From Pisolithus tinctorius (taxonomy: Eukaryota > Basidiomycota > Agaricomycetes > Boletales > Pisolithaceae), in the NCBI GenBank assembly GCA_024663395.1, contig JANFAH010000012.1, positions 1 through 64,000 of the forward strand: a DNA stretch of 64,000 nt, read 5' to 3'. The position numbers were made by a program, and so were the translations under genes. The notes beneath the pieces were generated by a model. That model saw only the letters and a list, made by a program, of their open reading frames with translations, did no database searches and was not told the origin of the DNA. Shown here one piece after another: positions 24,964-37,244 of the stretch (positions are counted from its first letter, which is position 1; each line of letters begins with the position of its first letter).

Positions 24964-26439
24964 ATGATCTCCTCTGCCCTTCCATCGCAATTCTGTCTGC
25001 AGGACCTTGCCGCCATTACGGGTCGTGTATGTGAACTCAGAGTCAATCCTCACCAGGCAGAGGCAGACCGGGAAGCGCGGGTTTGGTTCAACAGGTCGGT
25101 CGTTTCAATTAGCAGTTCCCCATCCTGCATGAAAGTGACCCTTTCTTCCTCCAGCATTGGTTTGTACGATGACAGAAAGAAGTCTAAGTTCCTCAACTAC
25201 GGCAAATTTGATCTCTTCGCTGCCCTAAGTTTCCCTGATGCGGATCTGAAACACCTCGTCACCTGCCTCAAATTCTTCTTCTGGGCTTTCTCTGTACGTG
25301 CTAAAGACCCCTTGCTACATCCATGACTGACCAAGCGTCACCCAGACGGATGATCTGTCTGACGAAGGGGACCTCCAATCAAGGCCCGATGACGTCAAAG
25401 CTGGTCACGACATTTCTGTTCGCGTCGTGGATGAGCCTGGTGCTCCTCGTCCCGAATATCCATATGCTGCTATGTTTTATGAGTGCGTACTCAGGGTGTT
25501 ATGTTGTGTCCATGACGTAATCTATCTCCTTGCCAGTCTTCTTGAACGCTTCCGCGAAACGTCTACACATGGCGCGTACAAACGGTATTCATTCAACTAT
25601 TCCTCTTACCTAACCTAACATCTGAGACATCATTTTAGATTCATCCGTGCCTGGGAAGAATGGAGCAGTTCACAAGTAACGCAGTCACGAAACCGATCAC
25701 AGGATCGCATTCCCACTGTTGACGAATTCATCCTCATGAGACGGGCTACCATCGGAGGGGCGATGGTTGAAGGTGGGATTCAGACCCCTTCGTCTCCCCC
25801 TTTGCAGCTGACCCGGCCTGACTTGTAGCTATGGTCGAATACTCTCTGGACTTGGACTTACCAGAGGAAGTTTTTGAGAATCCCATTATTCATGCTATGT
25901 CCGACGCTACTAACGATCTCATGACGTGGCCGAATGTTCGTATCTCGTCACCTCATCCTTCGTTGCGTTCCGACTGATCGCACTTCTACAGGACCTCTGT
26001 TCTTTTAATGTAAGTGTGGTCTGGATCTTGGCCATATTGCCGATGACAACGGATTTCCATCAGAAAGAGCAATCTGATGGCGATTACCAAAATCTGGTAT
26101 TTTGCATAATGAATGAACGCAAGGTTGGCTTACAGGAGGCCATCGATGTCCTTACGGAAATGTTGGCACAGCGGGTGAATGATTACGTTGAACTGAAGAA
26201 CAAGTTGCCATCGTTTGGGGCCGATGTCGACAAGGAACTTGCTCGTTACTTGCACGCGCTCGAGAACTTCGTGCAGGGCACGGTATTGTGGTACTATCTA
26301 AGCCCAAGTAAGACCCGCGTAGAAAGCCATGCTTCATTTGCTGACATTTTCCGATGCGAAAATAGGATACTTCCGCGGTGTCGATGTCACCAACAGAGAC
26401 AACTTGGTTGTCCCACTGTTCGAACCCGGTGCCTTTTGA
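24964..26439 (+). CDS. Sesquiterpene synthase (class I terpene cyclase)
   Basis: Nine exons join to a 343-residue protein: 24964-25094, 25155-25293, 25346-25482, 25537-25584, 25639-25772, 25829-25935, 25992-26009, 26064-26307 and 26366-26439. This length is normal for basidiomycete sesquiterpene synthases, which ionise farnesyl diphosphate and cyclise it. Both metal-binding motifs are present: an Asp-rich DDLSDE at residues 92-97, and the NSE triad NDLCSFNKE at 232-240 (N232, S236, E240). The diphosphate-sensing RY pair is R320-Y321. WPND before the triad and EQSDGDYQNLV after it are typical. The intron after residue 232 starts with GTTCGT, an unusual donor. The product cannot be predicted by eye. 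No P450 or other tailoring gene was recognised nearby. Confidence 0.9.
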
Positions 26440-29400
26440 TGACCCTAACTTTCCCCACAAAGCTATCCCTGACGTGTGTTGATCTGTCGCTTTCGTACGT
26501 ATCTCTCCGTATGTATATTTTCCGTGGTACGTGTCCGGTGGTCACCGGGGCCTTGGTTCGCAGGGATGGGGCCCCTGTCTGACCTTGTAATTTGCCTATA
26601 TGAATCTGTATGCTTCCTTTCCCCCCGCTGCTACTTTACGGACCCACCACGCCCATCGATAATGTTCTCCGCCCTTGCACCTACCTGTCTGTCTTATTGT
26701 ACTTTCTCCCTTGCCGTGGCGTTTGGCATCTACGATTCGTGACGTGGTCTTTGTATAAATGTCTTGCCTTTCTCATGCACCCACCAAAGAAGCCTGCCAC
26801 CTACGTTGTGATCGGCGTATGATTTATGAAGACGAAGAAGCCTTCTTCACTTCTGGCTTCCCGATGAGCTCGAATTCCCCCGCAACCGTAGTAACATATC
26901 ATCTGGCTGAAGTATTCTGTCTGGATGACCACTGGATGACCAATTGACTGCCTTTTTTAGTGTCCACGGGTGCCGTCCCGGGCTGCCGTACCTGATCCCC
27001 CAGATACCCTCGGCCTCGTGCAGCCCACCTTTCAGTTGGAATATATATCTGGTGTGCGAATATTTGCTAGTGATGACAGGAAAAACTATTAGACATGGTG
27101 TGAGTAAATCTGGGATCTTTCTGGTGCACGAGTCCCTTGAGCACCGTCCAACGTGCGTCATCACTGCGTTAGAAGCGGAACGCTTGGGGAGACGAATATT
27201 GATGAGGCACGCTGCGGGTGGCAGACTCTTTGATCTCGACAAGTCGTGTTTTCTACCGACTCGTTTCTTTCCCGCTCTTTACGCGTCGTCAATGTCATCG
27301 ACACCTACATTCGACTTTATCAACCTAGCTTAGGCTACCACTCCGGCGGTACTCCAGGGTATTCCCTGCTTGAGTTAGTCTAGCTTGGGCAGCTGGCCTC
27401 GGTAGGTCCACCTGATCGCTTAGACATAACCTACCTCATCTGTTCACGTGTACCAGACTGGCCATGCGGCCGCATTCTGTGCAAGGTAGGTGTACTAATC
27501 CCCGTGCAAGGCGAATTGAATGAGGTAGCATCATGTCCTGAATACCAGTTTTCCGGACTGAACATGTGGCTGGAACATACGTAGGTATGGAGACGAAATT
27601 TGAGCCGGAAATGCTGACAGGTACGAACTTTCGAGGGATTCTGATCTGCTGACATGGTCGCTCTCACTTTGCCTTCAATGGTTGTCTCTGCTTGAGATCG
27701 TCCTACCGCCACCATTTTCAATAGGTGAGCTAGCTTGCGTGACCTAGATACAGTTGGTCTTTGCAGATCGGCAGCCATTCACTGATGAACCCCGCCATCA
27801 CGAGGTGGCTCATCCCACTCTTTAGGAATGGTCTCTTCCACCCACGCGTTGCGCAGTAACTTTAGTGAAGCCTCGTTGACCATGATTCGCCGGATAGGTA
27901 CACACACTCAATCGACCAAAACCCGCTGTATCACCTAAGTACGGCTTACATCGATAGTCGAGTGTCAGAATTTACGCGTCGCGGGTACATCTCTACGCTT
28001 GTGAATAGAGGCTCCACCTCCGTTTTCACTACGCGCTCCGAGACGTAGTAATATCCCTTTTTATCTCGTTCCAACACCACTAGACTTTGTCTAGCTATCA
28101 AGAGTTCGGGTTTGGTGGCTCGGTAAGATCATTCTGGAAGTTTAGACCCGTGATCGATGAATGTATCCAGCCAGAGGTCCTTCGAAAAGTAGTTTGCCCA
28201 TCCGAATTGGAATCTCGGTCCAGCTGACCTTTTGTACTAGTTACTTTGTTCAGTACAAAGGAACTTACGCACTTGGTACTCACGTCACCAACAGGGCATG
28301 CCTCGTGTTGCCCAGATATGAGATGTATTGAGTAAGTCACTTTGATAGGCGCAACGGTTTGTATGAACTTACATGCTTCTTTCTGGAGCTCAAAACCCGA
28401 TCGGGTAGCGCCATTCGGTTGCGTAGCTGTTGGTGCCCCTTTTGGTGTGGAGCAATGAGTTACACCATCCCCGGAGATGTCCAATTCGGGGTTGCAGCTC
28501 GCATGCCCAATACTTCGGGGAAGCATCGTTATAATGTTTGTTGATTACATGTAGGTGTCCCGCCGGATGGCCCATGCTTCGTGGCAGAAGCTGTCAGCTG
28601 CCAACTGCGGAGTACGTATGAAAACTCGCTCAGCTGCTGGTCGCGTGCGGTTTCTGTCATGGAGTGCCGTCTATCGTCTTTGTTTTCTTTGTAAGTATTC
28701 TTGAATCGAGCCGAGTGTCCTTGGAGTTGTCAACTGCCGACGCGGCTGGGAGATAGATGGGGTTGAGAGGATCTGGTAGATGTCAACGCCGAAAGAAGTC
28801 AAAGTAAAATGTATGGGAGTGAGGCAGCTAGACGACATTTTGACCGCTGCTTCCACAAAGGTACGGCCATTGGGAGTCCTCTCTTGCATCTGCTCGTTCA
28901 GACGGGCGCTGTCTTTCACTGCATTGAATCGGTACGTCCAGGGGTGCGTCCGCGGTAATGTAGCAGTTTTCTGCAAGGCCAAAGCCCGACTAGCATCTGA
29001 TGTTGAGACATACTACATTTCGCTGGTTGGCGAGTACTATACAGTTGGATGTTCGGCGAGGGGACGGCGGCGCACTCTGACATTGCGGCAGCACCGACGG
29101 ACATTGAGTTGTGCACAGATTAGCATCGGGTGTCCTGCAAGCAGGTTCCACAGCTTCGGGTATGTGTACACTGTACCTTTTCACCGGAACCTGCACGTCA
29201 GCTCCGTCAGCGACGAACAAGGGAATAATGCTGGTGCTGTGATGCTGAGACAAGGTTCTGTCAGTGCCAACCACTTGACTGACGACCTGCTGGTCAGGGA
29301 TGGGGTGGGGTGGGGTTGAGAAATGACATCGTGAAGAGTGCTTGGGCCGAGGCCAGGGCCTTCTGATAACACCAATCGGAACGTTGACGGCCGAGCAAAG

Positions 29401-29577
29401 TTGCGGCTACAAGAAGCTACGCAGGTAGGTTGTATTGCGAGTATGTCGGGGGAAGCAGCATCCCGTCATTATATCCTTCTTTACAGTAAAGGCTATCGAG
29501 GTGCATGCATTGATGCAACCCGGGCTGGACCAGTTTTGTTGTAATACCAAATTGCATTCTACGCGGCTCTAAAAATG
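26440..29577. other. Intergenic, no recognised gene
   Basis: About 3.1 kb between the terpene synthase and the acyl-CoA synthetase. Open frames are short, and none looks like a cytochrome P450, oxidoreductase or transporter. No transposon remnants were recognised. Confidence 0.4.
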
Positions 29578-29618
29578 TGCCCCTTCACGTGATTCTGCCG
29601 GTCACGTGTGAAGGGGCA
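29578..29618. promoter_or_regulatory. Inverted repeat with two CACGTG E-boxes
   Basis: The left arm TGCCCCTTCACGTGA (29578-29592) and right arm TCACGTGTGAAGGGGCA (29602-29618) are inverted copies differing by two extra bases, separated by 9 bases. Each arm holds a CACGTG core. The element lies about 80-120 bases upstream of the acyl-CoA synthetase start codon. A role as a bHLH-type binding site is inference. Confidence 0.5.
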
Positions 29619-29699
29619 ATAGAATGTGTCCTCGCCCGAACAGCTACTTCAGTCGAGTCGGTCTCCACATCACCTCCCTCAACCTTCGTAACAACCATA

Positions 29700-32031
29700 A
29701 TGACATTCCAACGCAACTACTTCGGTAAGGGTTCTGTAGTAGTACCTTCGGACGATGGGCAAGACGTACGGCGCGTCGCAATTACTGCGGACAGACTCAT
29801 TACGCAGCCGTTCGAAGGCATCGACGTTATACCCGATGTCATTGCGTACGCTGCACGGACACACGGCACCAAAGAGGCCTTAGGTTGGAGAAACATTGTT
29901 TCCATTCACGAGGAGGAAAAGGAGGTCAAGAAGGTCGTCGCTGGCAAGGAAATAACAGAAAAGAAGAAGTGGAAGTATTTCGAGCTTAGTGATTACCAGT
30001 ACCTCTCGTTCATCGAGGTCAGAGAGCGAATCTTGGAACTCGCTCGTGGACTGCTGCACTATGGAATACAAAAGGACAACGTCTTCAACATCTACGCGCA
30101 GACAAGGTGAGTCGCTTACTCCTTCCATTGGAACGGTGGCGCAGACCTTTCCACAGCGCCAACTGGCAACTCATGTCGCACGCGTGTACTACCATTGCTA
30201 CGCCCGTGGCTACGGCGTATGATACCCTTGGGGAGAGCGGGCTGACACATTCCCTTAACGAGCCGAATTGTGTTGGCGTTTTTACCAACGCAGACCTTTT
30301 CCCCATGTTGGCACGTGTGCTTCAGAACACCACTTCTGTGAGGTTGGTGGTCTATGACGGAGAACCCGACGCATCTCTGCTTGACAATATTCGTAACACC
30401 CGTGAGAACATGGTCGTTATTTCTATTGACGATCTTCGTGAAGTAGGCAAGGCTCAACCCGTCGATGCCCTCGAGAGCAGGAAACCCTCAAAGGACGATA
30501 TGGCTCTGATCATGTATACCAGTGGAACCACCGGTGCACCAAAGGGTGTTGTTCTTACACATGCAAACGTCGTATCTGCTATCGGTGGAGTGTTCCATAT
30601 ACTTGGACACCACTTACGCTCGGACGACTCTTTCCTTGCATATCTCCCGCTGGCTCATATCATGGAATACGTCGTTGAAGCCACTCTGTTCACCGCAGGC
30701 ATGAAGACTGGCTATGGCCGTGTCAAGACGCTTACCGACGCGTCAGTTCGGAAATGCAAGGGTGACCTCGTCACCTTCCGGCCTACTATCATGGTGGGCG
30801 TTCCAGCTGTCTGGGAAGCGATTCAGAAGGGTATCATCGCCAAGGTGAATGCGGGTGGCCTGGTTAAGAAGAATCTGTTCAACCTCGGTTACGCCTTGAA
30901 GAAGTCTCGGATACCAATTTTGAGCCAAGTTGCGGATTCTGTGGTGTTCAGCAGTGTTCGAGCTGCAACGGGTGGGCGGTTGCGTCTTGCGTTGAGTGGT
31001 GGCGCTGCCCTGAGTAAGGAGACACAAGAGTTCTTGTGTGTTGCTCTTGTTACTATGCTTCAAGGTAAGTGGTTCTGGGTAGTGATTAGTCAGGATGCGT
31101 ACTGATAGAGTTGAATGTACAGGTTATGGTATGACGGAATCCTGTGCTATGTGCGCTATCCTTCCCCCCGAATTGCAGCAATATGGTTCTGTCGGCTTGC
31201 CTTCGCCTTCCATTGAGATCAAGTTACGGGATGTGCCAGAAGCTGGGTACAACTCTACCAATAATCCACCTCAAGGCGAAGTTTGTATCAGGGGACCCGC
31301 GGTGACCAAAGGTTATTATAAGCGACCGGACCTCAATAACGACGAGAACATATTCACCAAGGACGGCTGGTTGCGGACAGGTGATGTTGGCCAGTGGAAC
31401 CCTGACGGCACGTTATCTTTGATTGACCGGTGAGTATTACCTATGACGGCAGGGGTGCGAACCAGGCGTTGACGGCATCTTTTTCCAGTATCAAAAACCT
31501 TGTGAAACTTCAGGGTGGAGAGGTACGCTTTCGTTGCAAGGACCTGTGAATCTAGTTGACGTGGCTTGGCAGTACATCGCGTTGGAGCAACTTGAGACCG
31601 TGTACAGGTCTTGCAACATCGTGGCCAACATCTGCGTATATGCTTCCGCAGAAGCGAAGCAGCCTATCGCGATCCTTATTCCGCATGAGTTAAACCTAAG
31701 ACATACACTCGAGGGCAAGTTGAATGGCGTCGACGCGAGTGCCCCTCTGTCAGAGTTATGCCACAACAAGGCGGTGCAAGAATTGGTCTTGAGAGAGTGC
31801 AATGCGGTGGGAAAGAAGAACGGCCTCAAGTCTATGGAAATGCTCGAGGCTGTCATCTTGACTGCGGAGGAATGGACCCCCGAGAATGGGCTTGTAACGG
31901 CTGCCCAGAAGCTGCAGCGAACCAAGGTTGCTCAACATTTCGAGAAGGAGATTAAGGTTTGTTCTATGCGGCCGTTGCACCCACACAGCTTCGCTGACTC
32001 GAGCGTCTAGGAGATATACCGCAACCAGTAA
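29700..32031 (+). CDS. FAA: Long-chain fatty-acid CoA ligase (acyl-CoA synthetase)
   Basis: Six exons join exactly to 686 residues: 29700-30106, 30157-31064, 31123-31429, 31489-31522, 31573-31956 and 32011-32031. The enzyme activates long-chain fatty acids with ATP and CoA for beta-oxidation and lipid synthesis. The AMP-binding signature YTSGTTGAPKG starts near residue 256. Further family motifs are GYGMTESCAMC, GEVCIRGP, GWLRTGDVGQWNPDG and DRIKNLVKLQGGEYIALEQLE (the fatty-acid signature region and hinge). Length matches the yeast Faa1/Faa4 family. The gene looks intact. Which paralogue it represents, and whether it sits on peroxisomes, ER or lipid droplets, cannot be told from the sequence. 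Confidence 0.93.
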
Positions 32032-32527
32032 CTTGGTGGTCTTTTGACTGTTCTTCGTTGGTTCCGTCCTGTATCTATGTAGTTGATATGCACAGTGCTT
32101 TATTTGAGTGCCGGTGACAGTCCTGAACCGAATCCGATGGCGAGGCTATGAAAAGTCCATTACGTAATACTAGTGGTATCATCTGGACCTGCTGCGATTC
32201 GGCAAGGCCACTTTCGCTTGCTCTGTTTTCTCTTCTTCGCCGTCCACCACCGTCGCATTGGCGTCGTTGACGAGTGCAAGTCAATACGACTCATTTCTGT
32301 TTCATTACCATTTTCACTTGTAATTGTCGTCATTACTGACCCTTCGGTCATACGTGCCCAAGGTCACCCCCAAGGCATGGCGTTTCGGACTCGTCTCTTC
32401 GTTCACTGACCAAGAACAGGATTTCGTTTTTTTCGATCTGTATAAGCTCTGCGTCGACAGTCTCTTCTTCTATCCTTCCTATTATCATTGCCCAGGAGAC
32501 GAAGTTTGAATTGAGTTCAAGAACGTA
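32032..32527. other. Short intergenic region
   Basis: About 500 bases between the acyl-CoA synthetase stop and the Rho start, holding the 3' flank of one gene and the C/T-rich promoter of the other. No other gene is seen. Confidence 0.5.
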
Positions 32528-34003
32528 ATGTCGTCACAGGTCCCCGTACGTGCTCCCCTGTTCTTTCCCTTGTCTCGTCAGACGAGTTTCTGATGTGTCT
32601 ACACTTCCATTGTCTGTGCACATCAGATTCGTAGGAAGTTGGTCATTGTCGGTGACGGTAAGTCCACCTCGCCCTTTGCCCCTGGAGGCGGTATGTTAAA
32701 GTGCGTTTCACTAACTGCTGACCTTCTACTCGATCCCGGTCACTCGGCCTTTCGGGCACTCGGTTTCTTGTACTCCGAACGCATACGGCTACGGATGTGA
32801 ACATGCATGACGCCACCCATGTATGGCCCGAGACAGGTGCATGCGGCAAGACCTCCCTTCTTTGCTCGTTTGCGCTTGGCGAGTTCCCAAAAGAATACGT
32901 GAGTACCGTTTGCTCCTGTTCCAACGGAGCTGATCCATGCCCCTGGGTCTGCCCGATACACAGCAACCGAGTAAGGATTTCCTTTTGATACCCATCCATG
33001 TTGTGAGAGAAGCCTGATTTTGTGGTGTTGCTTTCCTCTTTTGCACTTGCCGCCGTCTTTCGGTGCGTACGTGCCTACGTCATCGCCACATCATTGGCTA
33101 TTCGCCTGGCGTTGGATCCGTGTCTGTTATGTACAGCCATATTCGAGAATTATGTTGCGGAGATCAGATTAGACGGCAAACCGGTGCAACTGGCGCTTTG
33201 GGACACTGCGTTCGTGTCATCTTTTTATTCTCAGGGGCATTTTTTTTTAGACTCATGCCTATGTCATGTGCTGTGTGTAGCGGACAGGAAGAGTACGAAG
33301 TGAGTGTCTGTCATTCCCTCAATTACTGCCGATAGTATCCGGGACTATCACTCCACTTCGTTTGGTCCCGTTTTCTTATCTATTTTCGCATGTTCTTATC
33401 AATGGTCTTGCTCACACTACTTTTGTAGCGTTTACGACCGTTGTCATATTCCAAGTCACACGTCATCCTCATTGCATTTGCTATCGACACGCCGGATTCA
33501 CTGGACAACGTCACCGTCAAGGTACGACTGTGCCTTTCTCAGCGTTCTCGAATAGGATCTAATCGGGCGATGCCGGTATCTCAATTACAACTCGTGGACG
33601 GTCATTGTTTGCCGAATATCTTGCCACGGACAACTGCATTCGCACACGGCAGTGGATCGAAGAAGTACGTAGTATATGTGGACCGACGATCCCAATCCTT
33701 CTTGTCGGGTGCAAGGCCGACCTACGGCCGCCTCCTGACTCCCCTGATATCGGTAACTATGTCTCACGTGCGCAGGCAGAGCGAGTTGCGAATGAAATCG
33801 GCGCTCGTGCGTATAAGGAGTGTTCGGCACTGAAAATCGAGGGCGTCGACGACGTGTTTGAAGCTGCGACCCGTGCAAGCATGCTCATGCGTGAGGGTGT
33901 GCCATCGGCGTTGCACCATAGGAGGAAGAGCAGTGGAAGGAGCGGCATGGGCTCTCATGGGGATTCTGCTGGTGGAGGATGGAAATGCTGCGTCGTGTGC
34001 TGA
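32528..34003 (+). CDS. RHO2-like: Rho-family small GTPase, Rho2-like
   Basis: Exons 32528-32545, 32627-32657, 32837-32898, 33137-33209, 33281-33299, 33429-33521 and 33653-34003 give most of a ~217-residue Rho GTPase, a membrane-bound switch controlling polarity and cell-wall synthesis. Visible motifs are the P-loop GDGACGKT (residues 15-22), switch I FENYVAEI, WDTAGQEEYERLRPLSY, the CKAD guanine-specificity motif, CSALKIEGVDDVFEAA, and C-terminal KCCVVC. The last four residues form a CAAX prenylation box, with a preceding Cys as possible palmitoylation site, as in fission yeast Rho2. One problem remains: the codons for V-P-T before I-F-E-N-Y are not reached by canonical splicing. GTG CCT ACG occurs at 33071-33079 without an AG acceptor. 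This may be an unusual splice site or a defect. Confidence 0.82.
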
Positions 34004-34620
34004 TCACTACGTCTTGGTTGATGACCCACATGTGATGCGACAGTCCGGACGTGCACGATTCCGATGTTTTTTTTGCTCTCCTCTTTTTGTCCTAGACGGG
34101 CTTGGCTACTCTGGGCGGGGTGCGATGAAGAGTCATAATCGATCTGTTTTGCTTTTTGTTCCGCCCGCATTGCACGATCGTTTTCATGCGATGATTTCTG
34201 TTCATTTACACTCGGCTTTGTCGTCTCGGTTGTTGATATGCACGGGAACAGGGATGGCTCCAACTTCCTTGTTCTGCTTGTTCCGTTTCCTTGTGCCCTT
34301 CATATCCGTTGGATCCCGCAGTCTCTTGTGATATTGTCTTTCCTCTTCACATTAATACGTGCTCGCATAGCATTTCAACCTACCTAAGTGCTTCGTGTCC
34401 TTTGTTCATGCTTTGTTTGTTTTACCACGTACGCACCAAGATGGTTGCTCCCCTCACTTCCTGCTTACGCCAAGATATACACATCAATACACACTACATA
34501 GGTGCCTACCATATATGCTGATCATTGATGGACTCCTGCAAATTTGTTCATGTTCATGCTTTTGGTTTACTGATGCTCTTGCTCCTTGAGATAATCTTAT
34601 GTGGTGACTTGTTTCCTCCC
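34004..34620. other. 3' flank of the Rho gene up to the composition boundary
   Basis: T-rich sequence with normal CpG frequency and no gene. Near 34,600 the composition changes sharply to CpG-poor DNA. Confidence 0.5.
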
Positions 34621-37011
34621 TTGCAAAAATGCTGCTGAGGGTGAGTGTAGGTAGGTCTACCAACAGATCCATGTAGAACCACTTAAATATCAGCTGCTGG
34701 GTAGGCCAAAACTCAATTAAACAACAGAAGAACTAACTCTGAGCAGTACCAAAAACATGTGTAACCCCAGGAGGATTCCATTACCTTCAGATCTGGGATT
34801 TTCATCCACCAGCCCATGGTGGTTGGTGAAAGAAGAAGTGGAATGCTTACCTCCCAATATATGGTTTTGGAAGGTGCAAGGGCAAGAATATTGTGAGAGC
34901 AACAATAAGAAAAATGCAAAAAGCAGTCACCCTCAGTCCATGGGAGCATCTGAGAGTTCATTTACTGAAAGACTAGATGAGCGCTTGAGGCAAGTATTGC
35001 TCACCCCAAAAGGGGCTGCCCAAAGAGGAAGGTGTAAAACTGGAGAAGAAAAGTGAACTTGATACTCAGTTCATCCTCAGTATCTCATATACCTGTTTTC
35101 ATAATCCTTCATATGTTTTGATTTCATCCATGTATCTACACTATCATCCTCTCCTTCCTCATTCAAGTCTTAATAGGCAGGGGCTTTCACTTTCACTTTC
35201 ACTTTCACTCCCCTCTCTTCTCAACCATCCCACATGTTCTTCATCTGCTACAGCAGTTTTCAAATGTTTTGGGAAAATCAGAAAATCAGAATTGCACAGC
35301 AGGGATTGCTGAAAAGGACCCCAGAGGTAGCTCTAGTACATTTCATAATGAATTCATACAACTATCACACTGTGGGAAAAACTCTGTTTGCTGATTTGAA
35401 GTCTGGTCTAGTCCAGACCTCTAAATCTGGGCACAAAAATGGTATTGTTAGCATCTACTCAAGCTAAGATACTGATACTAGTCTCATACATTAGTGTAGC
35501 AGTTTCAGTGCTATTCCTGGACACTGTCAGGCCCAGGTCTCCAAACTCTTTGTGAGCATTGATCATACTGGACTGACTGTCTGGTCACATGGCATTACCT
35601 TTTTAGGGGTGGTCATTTTCTTTGGGGTATTGCATTCCTCTTGCCTTTGAATGTCAGTCAGATGACTTTGAGCTGCACAATTGGGTGTGTGTGTCATGGA
35701 GAGTGGGCTCTCAGTTATGAGTGTATCTGGCAGGGGTATGCTTTCGAGTGTGTTGCATTGCAGCATGAGCTGTTGTCGCAGTCTACAGTGATGTCATTGG
35801 TCTGTTGTGCTAGTTTGCTTCAGGAGTTTGTGGAACATTTTCTGTTCTTGTGTATGCAGGATATCAGATCTATTGTGACTTTTCATAGAGTGGTGTTGCA
35901 TAGCAAGTTGTGGTGGGTCATGTGTCTCAATGCACTTCATATTCAAGAGTGTACTACTGTATGTCCAACACTAGTCTATGTCTTCTGTTTGTTTTTATTG
36001 ATAAATCATCTTCCAGCCAACATAAGGCTCCCCCTTTCTCAACTTATTGAGCACTGTTCCTGACTTTCCAGATATTAGACATGACTGCATGGATACATTT
36101 TGTGTTATAATTCATGCCCAGTGACTTTGTATCCAAAAAAAAAAACACATGTTTTCTCCAAATGCATCCAGGAGCGCCCAGAGGGCTTTGGTATGTAGAG
36201 CTGCATTTTGTGTCTAAGTTCACTCTGCTACTGTGTGATGCTGTGGCAGCTGTCACACTGTGGAAAATGTTATGTTCTGATGCAGTGACTTTGTCAAATG
36301 GACTAGGCATGAAGGATGGAGGGACACTTCACAGGCTGAACTTATCATAACCCCTATGGCTTCCCTGCTAACCCTGACTTCAATAGATTCCTTCTGTTAG
36401 GAGTGTACACCTGATGCAAAGGAAATGAGAAGAGAGAGAGAGTATATTTGAGGGGAGTTGCAAAGTAGCAAAAAACTGAGGTTACAGAGTATTGTACTTC
36501 TAGTTATATATCTCCCTGGGAGGGTGCACAATAACTCTGTAAGTAGCTAGTCACTGCAGACAGTAAGCAATGAAATAGAAATGAGTCACTATGGCTCAAT
36601 AGTGAAGGGGACAAGGCCCAAACTGGCTGCACAATCAGACATGCACAGTGAGGGGGCAGAGCAGGTGATGGAGATGAAACATATCAAATATACTGTACAG
36701 GGGGCAACATGGGAATGAGACAAAGGAAACACACAAGAAGGCAATCAGAACACAGTGATGACACTGCAGAACTCTTCTAGACCAGCAGCCTCCCCTTCCA
36801 TGGATGGTGAATGACCCAGACCACCACCCAAACAGTGATGATGGTGATGGCAACCATCTGAAACCCAAGACATGCAAAGATGTATGTGTCATTTGACCAG
36901 AAATGGTAGGGAGGCAGCTTGAGGCATAACAGAAAAAAATGCTGTTCTGCTGAGAGTCATTTACTAGTTGAGAGGACTACTAATTCATTACAGGATGCAT
37001 GTACTAGGGCT
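34621..37011. other. CpG-depleted, unassigned repeat-like DNA
   Basis: Nearly free of CG dinucleotides and rich in TG and CA. No coding domain was recognised. It resembles the transposon graveyard to its right and may include outer copia LTR or older transposon remnants. A CTTTCA microsatellite lies at 35184-35208 and an A-run near 36,136. Confidence 0.5.
35184..35208. repeat. CTTTCA microsatellite
   Basis: Four consecutive copies of the hexamer CTTTCA, followed by a partial copy. Confidence 0.8.
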
Positions 37012-37244
37012 ACTAACAAAGGTATGAGTTTCTACACTATGTCAGTACCAAGTAAATGAATGGAAGTATAGGTATGCTCACCTCAGTGCACAAAGTAGTG
37101 ACTGAGGTGGGAAATAATGGTATGGAAAATTTATAGTACTGTAATTACTAAGTGGGGTGACATCAGAATCTAATTCTGAGGGTTGGGGAGAAATTCTGAG
37201 CCCTCTGGGCAAAACTCTGAGAGGCTACTGTAATTCTGGAACAC
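37012..37244. repeat. ~235-bp repeat, copy A
   Basis: This segment recurs with high similarity at 55545-55786 and 55811-56044 (all same orientation). It contains the shared string AACAAAGGTATGAG near its left end and a form of AATTCTGGAACAC near its right end. It is likely part of the copia LTR, as discussed under findings. Confidence 0.75.

Noticed and set aside
26944..27333. Plus-strand ORF downstream of the terpene synthase as a P450 or other tailoring enzyme
   Set aside because: No haem-binding or other family motif, and no neighbouring exons.
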